Positions 33,296 through 41,743 of a stretch of 64,000 nucleotides of DNA are shown here, piece after piece (position 1 is the first letter of the stretch; each line of letters starts with the position of its first letter). A program made the position numbers and the translations under genes. The notes beneath the pieces were generated by a model. It had not been told where the DNA came from. It ran no database searches and saw only the letters and a program-made list of their open reading frames with translations. The DNA lies in the NCBI RefSeq assembly GCF_000423705.1, contig NZ_KE384082.1:184843-248842 (forward strand), in the 5' to 3' direction. Origin of the DNA: Stappia stellulata DSM 5886 (GTDB taxonomy: Bacteria; Pseudomonadota; Alphaproteobacteria; Rhizobiales; Stappiaceae).

Positions 33296-34000
33296 ATGAG
33301 CGACACGCTGGACACGACCAGATCCGACCGCTTGCAGGCGGCGACCCGTGACGGCACCGCGAGCAGCGCGGCGCACGAGACGCGCCAGCGCATCGTCGAG
33401 ACCGCGAGCAAGCTGTTTCACGTCTACGGCTATCAGAAGACGACGGTCGCCGACATCGCCCGCGAACTCGGCATGTCGCCCGCCAACGTCTATCGCTTTT
33501 TCGCCTCCAAGGCCGAGTTGACGAAAGCCGTGACCGGACTGGTGACGGCCGACCTGCGCTCCGTGATGGTCACGGACCCCGGACAGAAAGCGCAGACCTG
33601 TTGCGAGCGGCTGCGCGAGATGGTCCGCCGGCACTTTCACCACATGCGCGAGCGCTACGCCGACAACCGGAAGATCCACGATCTTCTGGAGGCGGCGATG
33701 GAGGAAGCCTGGGACGAAATCGAGACCCACAAGGCGCAGATGCGAAGTGCCTTCGCGGAAGTGATCCGCGACGGGATCTCAAAGGGCGAATTTGCCGAAC
33801 AGGATGTCGAAACCTCGGCGATGCTGTTTCAGCATTCGCTGATCATGTTCTTCCATCCGGCGCTGGTCGCGCAGACCTGCCGCTGCTTTGCGGAAGGCCA
33901 GCAGGATCATCTGTTCGAGCCGATGGTGGACTTCGCCCTCGCCGCCCTGCGCGATGGTCGGTTCCGCGCGCTGCCCGCGGAACTCAAGCAGACCGTCTGA
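33296..34000 (+). CDS. TetR-family transcriptional repressor
   Basis: Encodes 234 residues. The N-terminal DNA-binding domain (about residues 28-75) contains TRQRIVETASKLFHVYGYQKTTVADIARELGMSPANVYRFFASKAEL, written here by its parts: helix 1 RIVETASKLF, and the helix-turn-helix VADIARELGM with SPANVYRFF. The C-terminal helical ligand domain is of the TetR_C group found with RND pumps. The start at 33296 has AAGGATCAGG upstream; ATG 33269 is possible. It is divergent from the RND operon with the palindrome between them, so it probably represses both itself and the pump until an exported compound binds. Confidence 0.9.
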   Translation: MSDTLDTTRSDRLQAATRDGTASSAAHETRQRIVETASKLFHVYGYQKTTVADIARELGMSPANVYRFFASKAELTKAVTGLVTADLRSVMVTDPGQKAQTCCERLREMVRRHFHHMRERYADNRKIHDLLEAAMEEAWDEIETHKAQMRSAFAEVIRDGISKGEFAEQDVETSAMLFQHSLIMFFHPALVAQTCRCFAEGQQDHLFEPMVDFALAALRDGRFRALPAELKQTV

Positions 34001-34054
34001 CCGGTGACGCGCTCACGCGCGTCGCCCGGCAACGGCCCGCGTCAGACCGCCACG

Positions 34055-35242
34055 TCAGGCCTCACGCCCTTCCAGAAACAGCCGGGTGGAGGCGGAACTC
34101 CAGGGCGCCAGCCTTTGCAGCGTTTGCGAATAGCTCTGGTAAATCTCGCGATCAAGGCCGCCGGCGTCGGCGAAACTCGCCACCACCTGCATGCTGGTTT
34201 CGCGCAGTGCGGAGAGAATCTCCGGCGAATAGGCCCGCACCTCCACCCCGTCCTCGGTCTGCAGTGCGTGGAACGCCTCGGCATTGCGCCAGTCGCTGCC
34301 GGCCATCGACTGAAGCGTCTCGGCACGACAGGCGGCAATCACGACGGCCTTTAGATCGTCGGCCAGCCCGTCGAAGGCGACCGAATTGACAAGCACCTCA
34401 TTGGCACCGTTGGGATCGTGGAACCCTGGCGCATAATAGAGTTTCGTCGCACTGGAGAACCCGAGCGCGCGATCGCTCGCCGGACCGAGGAATTCCGCGG
34501 CATCGATCAGCCCGCTGGCCAGCGCCTGAACGAGTTCCGCCGGCGGCAAGGAGACCGGCGTCGCGCCCAGCCGGCGCATGATCTCGCCACCCAGTCCCGG
34601 CATCCGGATCTTCAGGCCGTTGAGGTCATCGAGCGTCTCGACCGGCCGCGTGAACCAGCCGCCCATCTGGGCGCCGGTGTTTCCAGCCAGAAAGGGCCGC
34701 ACGCCGTAGGGAGCGTAAAGCTTGTCCCACAGCGCCTGGCCGCCGGCCTGCTCGAGCCAGGTCACGTGCTCGTGCGGCAGTAAGCCGAAGGGCACGGCGG
34801 TGAAGAACACCGCGGCCGGCATCTTCGCCTGCCAATAGGCGGAGGCGGCATGCCCCATTTGCGCCGTTCCGGCCGAGACCGTGTCGAAGATGCCCGGCGC
34901 GGCCACCAGTTCACCGTCCGGAAACAGCCGCACGCGCATGCGTCCACCGCTCAGAAGCGCAATGGCATCGCAGATACGCTGTGCCGACCGGCCCGGCCCT
35001 TCCAGGTCCGCAGGCCAGGCGGTGGCCATTTTCCATTCGATGGTTGTTTGCGCCAGGGCCGGCGCGGCAAGTCCGCTTGCCGCCGCAGCGCCGGCAAGCC
35101 CGAGAGCCGCCCGGCGCGATATCCCGCCGCTTCGGTCCGACCCCGATGCGGGGACCGCCGACGGCGTGTCGCTGCGCCGGCGTTGTCGCGGTCCGCCGTC
35201 GCCGATTTGGCGCCGAGGCGGTTTCGCCCCCTGGGTGCTCAT
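34055..35242 (-). CDS. TRAP-type DctP-like solute-binding protein with Tat signal, orphan
   Basis: Encodes 395 residues. A long leader contains S-R-R-A-A-L-G (RR at 43-44), a hydrophobic stretch and A-L-A-Q, so a twin-arginine signal cut at about residue 64; export of a folded, possibly multimeric binding protein is implied. The mature part (TTIEWKMATAWPADLEGPGRSAQRI..., GGEIMRRLGATPVSLPPAELVQAL, DLKAVVIAACRAET) is the DctP/TakP type binding 2-oxo acids or mandelate-like ligands. No DctQ or DctM permease gene is nearby, so it either works with a distant transporter or has a non-transport role. The start at 35242 avoids an unlikely extension. Confidence 0.88.
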   Translation of the reverse strand: MSTQGAKPPRRQIGDGGPRQRRRSDTPSAVPASGSDRSGGISRRAALGLAGAAAASGLAAPALAQTTIEWKMATAWPADLEGPGRSAQRICDAIALLSGGRMRVRLFPDGELVAAPGIFDTVSAGTAQMGHAASAYWQAKMPAAVFFTAVPFGLLPHEHVTWLEQAGGQALWDKLYAPYGVRPFLAGNTGAQMGGWFTRPVETLDDLNGLKIRMPGLGGEIMRRLGATPVSLPPAELVQALASGLIDAAEFLGPASDRALGFSSATKLYYAPGFHDPNGANEVLVNSVAFDGLADDLKAVVIAACRAETLQSMAGSDWRNAEAFHALQTEDGVEVRAYSPEILSALRETSMQVVASFADAGGLDREIYQSYSQTLQRLAPWSSASTRLFLEGREA

Positions 35243-35529
35243 CGATCCTGTTCCGTCGCCTTGCGTTGCGTCACCCTGCATCCTGCTTTGCGGCGTGCCG
35301 ATTGCGAAAAACAGCGTGACCACGCCGCTTTCTTGGCAGGTTCGGGCATGGGCCGCAACTTCGCAAGGCCCGCTTCATTAAAATTTACCCATGTTTACCG
35401 GGGATATGACCGGGCGTGCGCACGTATGCCTGCGGCGACGCGCAAGGCCCCTTGCTCCGCTTGAGCGCATCCGCTTCACTGTCGGACGATTCTCGCGCCG
35501 CCGGCGCCGGCCCTGCCTGGGAGACGTCC

Positions 35530-35766
35530 ATGATACCCTTCTTCGTGATGATCAAATGCCATCTGGGAAAAGCCTATCAGGTGGCCAACGCCATCGCCGA
35601 TGCCGAAATCGCCTCGGAGATCTATTCGACCGCCGGGGACTACGACCTGATGGTGAAATTCTATGTCGATGACAATGCCGACATCGGCCATTTCGTGAAC
35701 GAGAAGGTCCATCCCTTCGACGGCATCCAGGACACCAAGACGATCATCACCTTCAAGGCGTTCTGA
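35530..35766 (+). CDS. stand-alone RAM (Lrp/AsnC ligand-binding) domain protein
   Basis: A 78-residue protein consisting only of the AsnC_trans_reg/RAM fold: FFVMIKCHLGKAYQVANAI, EIYSTAGDYDLMVKFYVDD and IQDTKTIITFKAF, with the S-T-A-G-D-Y-D-L core seen in Lrp ligand domains. No helix-turn-helix. Such proteins form oligomers and bind amino acids, or modulate Lrp regulators. The ATG at 35530 is preceded by GGGAGA. It has no clear operon partner: upstream is the divergent TRAP protein and downstream the convergent EamA transporter. Confidence 0.87.
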   Translation: MIPFFVMIKCHLGKAYQVANAIADAEIASEIYSTAGDYDLMVKFYVDDNADIGHFVNEKVHPFDGIQDTKTIITFKAF

Positions 35767-35803
35767 CAAGGCCGGCCTCCGGCACCTGTCACCCCCTGGC
35801 CCG

Positions 35804-36754
35804 TCACACCTTGGAGGGCGTGACCGTCTGGCGTTCCTTCGACCGGTCGAGCCCGAGCTGGCGTTCGCGGAAGATGACGAAAACGCCTGCGCCGATCACG
35901 ATGATCGCCCCGGCGATCACCTCCAGCGTCGGCACTTCCGAAAAGACCAGCCACCCGACGATCACGGTCCAGATCATGGTCGTGTAGTCGAAGGGCGCGA
36001 TCGTCGAGGCATCGGCGAAGCGGTAACTCGTGGTCAGCAGGATCTGGCCGATTCCGCCGAACAGGCCGATGGAGACGAGCATCAGCGCATCCTCGCCCGT
36101 CGGCATCTTCCAGCCGAAGGGCGCGCTTGCAAGCGACAGGACCGCCATCACGCCGGTGAACCAGATCACGATGGTCGACGTGCGCTCCGTGTTGGTCAGC
36201 CGACGCACGGTGATCATCGCCAGCGCCATCGCCACCGCAGCCGCAAAGGCCAGCATCGCGCCCTCGGTGGTGCCTTGTGTCGGTGCCGTGGCCCCCAGGT
36301 GCGGCGACAGGATGATCAGAATGCCCAGGAAGCCGATCACCACCGCCGTCCAGCGATAGAACCGGACCTTCTCGCGCAGGATAACCGCCGCGAGCGCGAC
36401 CGTGATCAGCGGCGCGGAAAAGCTGATCGCCGTCGCGTCGGGCAACGGCAGACGGGCGAGAGCGGCAAACCACATTGCCATGGCCGAGCCGCCGATCAAC
36501 GCCCGACCGATATGCCCCAGCGGGCGGCGCGTCCTGAACACCGACGGCCCCTCCCCCTGCCACCACACCATGACCAGCACCGGGATCAGGCCGAAAAAGC
36601 TTCGGGCGAAGATGACCTGCCCCACCGGATAGCGCGCTTCCAGAAGCTTCACCAGGGCGACCATGCCGGTGAAGAGGAGCGTAGCCCCGACCTTCAACGC
36701 GATACCAAGTCTGGGATTGTGCGAATTGAGGTCGGCGGCGGGGGACGAAGACAT
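35804..36754 (-). CDS. EamA/DMT-superfamily transporter
   Basis: A 316-residue protein with ten predicted helices in two EamA halves, each ending in the family motif (LPLPDATAISFSAPLITVALAAVILREKVRFYRW, by parts, and STIAPFDYTTMIWTVIVGWLVFSEVP). The S-adenosylmethionine-transporter-like/RhaT-like EamA family moves small metabolites out of or into the cell; the substrate cannot be assigned. A second EamA gene lies at 39.7 kb, the CoxL-like gene between them. The 230-base upstream gap contains a short AT-rich stretch (36,825-36,850) that may hold its promoter. Confidence 0.88.
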   Translation of the reverse strand: MSSSPAADLNSHNPRLGIALKVGATLLFTGMVALVKLLEARYPVGQVIFARSFFGLIPVLVMVWWQGEGPSVFRTRRPLGHIGRALIGGSAMAMWFAALARLPLPDATAISFSAPLITVALAAVILREKVRFYRWTAVVIGFLGILIILSPHLGATAPTQGTTEGAMLAFAAAVAMALAMITVRRLTNTERTSTIVIWFTGVMAVLSLASAPFGWKMPTGEDALMLVSIGLFGGIGQILLTTSYRFADASTIAPFDYTTMIWTVIVGWLVFSEVPTLEVIAGAIIVIGAGVFVIFRERQLGLDRSKERQTVTPSKV

Positions 36755-36984
36755 GCGGGGAATTCCAACTCAAATACAATCGCGCGGGCCATGACGGGAC
36801 CAGCGGCGGGCAAGGATACGACTAAAGGCTACCCTTTTTATTTATGGTATCAATAGGGTTCGGTCTCGATCCGTCTCGGCAGTCCACCCCTGCGCGTTGC
36901 GCATGGCCTGGAACGCGACGGACGGCGCAGGTGGTTGCGTCGTCCGTTTGCGACGCGGGCCGTCCTGCGGGCCCGCAATCGCGA

Positions 36985-39288
36985 TCAGCTGCGCGCAGCG
37001 GCAATCGCCTCCCAGACGCGTGACGGCGTTGCCGGCATTTCGATCTGCGCGACACCCGCGCCACGGCGCAATGCATCGTTCACCGCGTTCATCACCGCCG
37101 GGCAGGCGCCGATGGTGCCGGCCTCGCCCGCGCCCTTGATGCCGAGCGCGTTGGTCGTGGACGGAACGTTGCGGGTCTCGAAGCGGATATGGGGAATATC
37201 TCCGGCGCGCGGCATCTGGTAGTCGAGGAAAGAGGCGCTGATCAGCTGGCCGTCCGCGTCATAGACGGTGTGCTCCATCAACGCCTGGCCGATGGCCTGC
37301 ACCACGCCGCCGTGCACCTGGCCGGCGAGCAGCAGCGGGTTCACGGTCACGCCGAAGTCGTCGACGATGACATAGTCGAGAAGCGTCGTCTCGCCCGTGT
37401 CCGGGTCGATCTCCACCTCGCAGACATGCGTGCCGTTCGGATAGGTCGCCTCCGCCTGTTTCACCGCCTCACGGGCGGCAAGCGGCTCACCCGCACCGGC
37501 AGCAACCTCGGCAAGCGTCACGGCACGATCGGTGCCGACGACGCGCACCGAGCCATCCGTCAGCTCCAGATCTTCCACACCGACCTCCAGCTTGTCGGCC
37601 GCCAGGTCCTTGACCCTTTTCACCAGCGTCTTCGACGCCTCGAGAACGGACGGCAGGCCGATCGGGATCGAGCGCGACCCGCCGGTGCCCCCGCCCTTTC
37701 GCACACGGTCGGTGTCGCCCTGGATCGTCGTGATCTTGTCGAGATCGACGCCGAACTGCTCGGCGATGATCTGCCCGTAGGCGGTCGCATGGCCCTGCCC
37801 GTTCGACTGGGTGCCGATCAGAAGCGTCAGCGATCCGTCGAGCCCGAGCTCGACCGTCGCTTCCTCCGAACCGGCGAAGGCGCAGGCCTCGACATAAGTC
37901 GCCATGCCGATGCCGCGATATCTGCCGGCATCGCGGGAGGCTTGCGCGCGCGCCTCGAAGCCGTCCCAGTCGGCTGCGGCAAGCGCCGTGTCCATATGGG
38001 CGGCGAACTCGCCGGTGTCATACATGCGGCCCGTCGGCGTGGTGTAGGGCAGGGCCTCGGTTGCAATGAAGTTGCGACGGCGGATCTCGGCTGGCGAAAG
38101 GTCCATTTCGGCGGCCGCCTTGTCGACCAGCCGCTCCAGCAGATAGGCGGCTTCCGGCCGTCCCGCGCCACGATAGGCATCCGTTGCGGTCGTATGGGTG
38201 TAAACGCCCTTCAGCTCGGCATGCATCGCCGGGATATCGTAGAGACCGGTCGACATCGTCAGCCCGAGATAGGGAATGAACGGCCCGTACTGGTGCAGAT
38301 AGGCGCCCATCGCCGCGATCAGGTCGACCTTGAGCGCCAGGAATCGCCCGTCGGCATCCATCGCCACTTCAGCGACGGCCAGATTGTCGCGACCATGCGC
38401 ATCGGCGACGAAATGCTCGGTGCGCTCGCACACCCATTTCACCGGCTTGCCGAGCCGCTTCGCCGCGACAAGGGCCAGCGGGTATTCCGGATAGACGAAA
38501 TTCTTGGTGCCGAAGCCGCCGCCGACATCCGGCGTGATCACGCGCAGATCCTTGGCGTCGATGCCCAGAATGTCGCCGGCGATGACGTCGCGCATGCCAT
38601 GGCCGCCCTGGGTGCCGGCGGTCAGCGTATAGCGCCCGCTGCCTGCATCGAATTCGCCGATGCAGCTGCGCGGCTCCATGTAGTTGCACACCAGCCGGTT
38701 GTTGACGATCTCGATCCGCGTGACGTGATGCGCCGTGTCGAAGGCCGCCCGCGTCGCCTCGGCATCGCCCATCTCGGCGGTATAGGCGAGATTGCTGCCG
38801 CGATCGGGCCACACCAGCGGTGCGTCGGGCGACAGCGCATCGGCGGTGTCGACCACCGCGTCGAGCGGGTCGTAGTCGATCTCGATCAGTTCGGCCGCCG
38901 ACTTGGCGTTGTTCAGCGTGTCGGCCACGATGAAGACAACGGGTTCGCCGACATGGCGCACGGTGTCGACCACAAGCACCGGGCGCGGCGGCACGACCGG
39001 CGCACTGCCGTCCGGCTGCTTGACCGAGGCCTTGGTGGGCATCATGCCGAGGTCGGGAACATCGGCGGCGGTCAGCACCATCGCGACGCCCTCGGCGTTG
39101 CGAGCGTCTTCCAGGTCGCCGACCTTGATACGGGCATGCGCCATCGACGAGCGCAGCACATAGGCCCGCAACGCCCCGTCCGGATGGATGTCGTCGGTGT
39201 AGCGTCCGTGGCCGGTGATGAGCGCCGTGTCTTCCTTGCGCCGCACGGGCGCACCCATGCCGAATTTTCCGGGAGCCATCTCATTCAT
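36985..39288 (-). CDS. CoxL-like xanthine-dehydrogenase-family molybdopterin-binding subunit, solitary
   Basis: A 767-residue large subunit of a molybdenum hydroxylase. N-terminal Ald_Xan_dh_C domain (residues about 18-130, GRYTDDIHPDGALRAYVLRS), then the Mo-cofactor domain with GGGFGTKN, DAYRGAGRPEA, GTQSNGQGHATAYGQ and the catalytic Glu in KGAGEAGTIG. The loop AYRGAGR, not AYRCSFR, marks it as a form II CODH-like/BMS protein, so CO oxidation is not implied. The usual medium (FAD) and small (2Fe-2S) subunit genes are absent on both sides, so partners must be encoded elsewhere or the enzyme is incomplete. Confidence 0.9.
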   Translation of the reverse strand: MNEMAPGKFGMGAPVRRKEDTALITGHGRYTDDIHPDGALRAYVLRSSMAHARIKVGDLEDARNAEGVAMVLTAADVPDLGMMPTKASVKQPDGSAPVVPPRPVLVVDTVRHVGEPVVFIVADTLNNAKSAAELIEIDYDPLDAVVDTADALSPDAPLVWPDRGSNLAYTAEMGDAEATRAAFDTAHHVTRIEIVNNRLVCNYMEPRSCIGEFDAGSGRYTLTAGTQGGHGMRDVIAGDILGIDAKDLRVITPDVGGGFGTKNFVYPEYPLALVAAKRLGKPVKWVCERTEHFVADAHGRDNLAVAEVAMDADGRFLALKVDLIAAMGAYLHQYGPFIPYLGLTMSTGLYDIPAMHAELKGVYTHTTATDAYRGAGRPEAAYLLERLVDKAAAEMDLSPAEIRRRNFIATEALPYTTPTGRMYDTGEFAAHMDTALAAADWDGFEARAQASRDAGRYRGIGMATYVEACAFAGSEEATVELGLDGSLTLLIGTQSNGQGHATAYGQIIAEQFGVDLDKITTIQGDTDRVRKGGGTGGSRSIPIGLPSVLEASKTLVKRVKDLAADKLEVGVEDLELTDGSVRVVGTDRAVTLAEVAAGAGEPLAAREAVKQAEATYPNGTHVCEVEIDPDTGETTLLDYVIVDDFGVTVNPLLLAGQVHGGVVQAIGQALMEHTVYDADGQLISASFLDYQMPRAGDIPHIRFETRNVPSTTNALGIKGAGEAGTIGACPAVMNAVNDALRRGAGVAQIEMPATPSRVWEAIAAARS

Positions 39289-39694
39289 GTCGCCATCTCA
39301 TTCATTATGGAAGCCTCGTTGCGATGATCGTGAGCCTGCGCTTGTCGCGACATGACGCTCCAGCCGAAAGGGTCAAGGGCGACGGTGCGTTTGCATCAGC
39401 GCTGCGGTCTTGGATGAAGGGCGGGCGGGCGCGGGTCCCAAACGCCGGATGCAGGAAGGAGCCGGCACAAGCCCAGGCACGCCCGTTGCCGAGCCGGATC
39501 CGTTGCCCCGACCTTAGCGGCATTCCGGGCCTGCCGCCAAGACCCGATGGCGATTGCCCGCTGCGCCCGGCCCGGCATCCGACCGCGGCGCACAACATGC
39601 AAGCCCTTCCTCTTTGCCGCACGATGGGTCTATGCTGAGGGTCTTCCCCTCAGGTTGACCACTGCACGTCGACCAAACCCCCGGTTTCGTCCTC
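39289..39694. other. intergenic region between the CoxL-like and EamA genes
   Basis: About 406 bases between divergent genes. GC-rich with short coding-like frames on both strands that lack ribosome binding sites and conserved features. I see no clear promoter, operator or RNA gene. Confidence 0.4.
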
Positions 39695-40660
39695 ATGGCC
39701 TCCAACCCGCAGCGTCCCGGCCTTGCCGACCGCTATCGTTCCGCCGACGCCAGGCTTTCCAGCCTGCCGGGAAACCTGCGCGGCACATTGTGGATGCTGG
39801 TGGCGGGCCTCTTCTTCACGGTCATGGTCACGCTGATCAAGATCCTCGGCGAACGGCTTCATGTCGCCGAAATCATCCTGATCCGGCAAATCGTGATGGC
39901 GGCCATCGTCGCGCCGACGATCATTTCCGGTCTTCCCGGATCGCTTTCGACACGACATCCGGGCCTGCACGTCTTGCGCATCCTGTGCGCCTCGACCGCA
40001 ATGCTCGCGGGCTTTACCGCGATCATTCACCTGCCGCTCGCGGATGCAACCGCCATTGCGTTTTCCAAGACCTTCTTCATCACCATCTTCGCCATCTTTT
40101 TCCTGGGCGAGACCGTCGGACGGCATCGTTGGACGGCGACGGCGGTCGGTTTCGTCGGCGTGATGATCATTCTGCGCCCCGGCGGCGACACGGGGATCGA
40201 TCTCTATGCCGGACTTGCGGTGCTCAGCGCCGCCGGCGCCGCCGTCGTGATGATCGTGATCCGCAAGTTGTCGCAGCACGAGCGCCCGGTCACGATACTG
40301 ACCTACCAGGCCGTTTTCGTCGGGCTGATCATGCTCCCGATCGCGCTCTACAACTGGACCGCGCCAACGCTCTGGGAACTGGGGCTTCTCGTGATCGTCG
40401 GGATGGTCTCCTGGGCGGGACAGATGTGCAACATCCGCGCCTTCCGCGCCGGTGAGGCTTCGGCACTCGCCGCCCTCGACTACGTGCGCCTGCTCTATGC
40501 CACGGTGATCGGCTTCCTGGTGTTCGGCGATCTGCCCGCTTTGGCGACCTACGCGGGCGCGGCCCTCATCATCGCCGGCTCGCTCTACACGGTCTGGCGC
40601 GAAGCCCAGCTCGGTCGCCGGATCGCAACCCGGGACGGCGTGCGCGCCGATCCGCCGTAA
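39695..40660 (+). CDS. EamA/DMT-superfamily transporter
   Basis: A 321-residue ten-helix transporter. A 30-residue polar N-terminus precedes LWMLVAGLFFTVMVTLIKIL. Each half ends in the EamA signature, PLADATAIAFSKTFFITIFAIFFLGETVGRHRW (by parts) and EASALAALDYVRLLYATVIGFLVFGDLP. It is a paralogue of the gene at 35.8 kb, but the two are not close duplicates. Its stop codon lies inside the first copy of the 26-bp hairpin repeat that follows. The substrate is unknown. Confidence 0.88.
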   Translation: MASNPQRPGLADRYRSADARLSSLPGNLRGTLWMLVAGLFFTVMVTLIKILGERLHVAEIILIRQIVMAAIVAPTIISGLPGSLSTRHPGLHVLRILCASTAMLAGFTAIIHLPLADATAIAFSKTFFITIFAIFFLGETVGRHRWTATAVGFVGVMIILRPGGDTGIDLYAGLAVLSAAGAAVVMIVIRKLSQHERPVTILTYQAVFVGLIMLPIALYNWTAPTLWELGLLVIVGMVSWAGQMCNIRAFRAGEASALAALDYVRLLYATVIGFLVFGDLPALATYAGAALIIAGSLYTVWREAQLGRRIATRDGVRADPP

Positions 40661-40733
40661 CCCCTGGCGGAGCCGGTCCGCCGTAACCCCTGGCGGAGCC
40701 GATCCGCCGTAACCCCTGGCGGAGCCGGTCCGG
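40646..40733. repeat. three tandem 26-bp hairpin repeats (plus partial fourth) between convergent genes
   Basis: Units at 40646-40671, 40672-40697 and 40698-40723, with a 10-base partial fourth; they differ only at one A/G position. Each contains TCCGCC-N9-GGCGGA, a 6-bp stem with loop GTAACCCCT. The first unit includes the end and TAA stop of the EamA gene. The array ends 21 bases before the convergent regulator's stop, so it may act as a bidirectional transcript-end structure. Confidence 0.92.
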
Positions 40734-40754
40734 CACAAGCCCGACGTCCGATTG

Positions 40755-41624
40755 TCAGCCGCCGTTGAACAGAGGCGTCCAGATGCCCTCGATCCGGTAC
40801 CCGCCAAGCGTCTTCGCCATGTCCGCAAACGCCGGCGTGCGCGTGAACGCCTGCAGCGCCTGCAGCGGCGGCTCGAACCAGTCGCGGCGGCCGACGATCA
40901 GATCGAAGCGCTCCTGACAGACCGGAATGAAATCGAGCTTGAACTGGCGCGCCGATGCCTCCAGCCCGAAGGCCACATCCGCGCTGCCATCGAGCACCGC
41001 AAGGGCCGCCTCGCGTTCGTCGCGCGCCATCGGTCCGCTCACGCCGGCTCCCAGCCCCTCCTCCGCCAGAAGCCGGTCCAGCAGAAGCCGGCTTCCCGCA
41101 TGCGGTTGGCGCTGCACCACCTTGAGACGTGTCACATCGGCAAGCCGGGATACGGACGCGGGATTTCCAGAAGGGACGATGAAACCGCGGCTGCGCCATG
41201 CCCATTGCAGCAGCGCGACGGGCTGAAACCTCAGCCGGCGAGCCACCGCTTCGGTGTTCCAGCCCTCATCCTGAACCACATGCAGGCCGGCGCCGACACC
41301 TTCGCCCTGCTCGAAACGCTCCAGTCCGTCCATGCTCCCGTCGAAAAAGGCGGCCAGACCCGAACCCGATTCGCGCAGGCTCCATTCCAGCAACGGGTCG
41401 TGGCTCCCCAAAACCACCGGCGGGCGCGGGGCATGGGGCGACGGTGCCTCGCTGGCATTGTCGATCCAGGCCAGCACCACCTCGCGGGGAAACAGCAGCT
41501 TTCCCGTTGCGCGGCTGTGCGGGATCTCGCCGGCTGCCGCCAGATCGTAGATCTTGCGTTCCTTGACCCTGAGAAGGTCGGCCATTTCACGGGTGGTCAG
41601 ATAGGTCGGCAGTTCGCCCGTCAT
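40755..41624 (-). CDS. excisionase-type HTH regulator fused to a periplasmic-binding-like ligand domain
   Basis: A 289-residue regulator. Residues about 5-55 are a MerR/excisionase-like helix-turn-helix (LTTREMADLLRVKERKIYDLAAAGEIPHSRATGKLLFPREVV). From about 70 on is a PBP-like domain (PVVLGSHDPLLEWSLRES, GLHVVQDEGWN, GFIVPSGNPASV, ADVAFGLEASARQFKLDFIPVCQERFDLIV) of the type that binds molybdate, or an anion or small acid, in one-component sensors. The CoxL-like molybdoenzyme 1.5 kb away makes molybdate sensing attractive, but this is inference. The start at 41624 is chosen for fit to the family and an AGGA upstream; starts at 41636 and 41648 are possible. Confidence 0.82.
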   Translation of the reverse strand: MTGELPTYLTTREMADLLRVKERKIYDLAAAGEIPHSRATGKLLFPREVVLAWIDNASEAPSPHAPRPPVVLGSHDPLLEWSLRESGSGLAAFFDGSMDGLERFEQGEGVGAGLHVVQDEGWNTEAVARRLRFQPVALLQWAWRSRGFIVPSGNPASVSRLADVTRLKVVQRQPHAGSRLLLDRLLAEEGLGAGVSGPMARDEREAALAVLDGSADVAFGLEASARQFKLDFIPVCQERFDLIVGRRDWFEPPLQALQAFTRTPAFADMAKTLGGYRIEGIWTPLFNGG

Positions 41625-41743
41625 GTGGCCGGTCATCCTGAATTGCATAGACTTGAGACGCGCGACAATGCCAAGCATCCGCCCCCGCCGCAAGCTGGAG
41701 GAGCCGACCCGCCATCCGAGCCAACGCGGGCGTACAAGCCTTG

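Noticed and set aside
36985-39288. Annotation as true carbon monoxide dehydrogenase
   Set aside because: The active-site loop is AYRGAGR, not the AYRCSFR of form I enzymes, and partner subunits are missing.
39324-39638. 104-residue plus-strand frame between the CoxL-like and EamA genes
   Set aside because: No ribosome binding site, Arg/Pro/Ala-rich nonsense, and equally long frames on the other strand.
40646-40733. Tandem hairpin repeats considered as a CRISPR or integron site
   Set aside because: No spacers, and no integrase or cas genes; the first unit is the end of a coding sequence.
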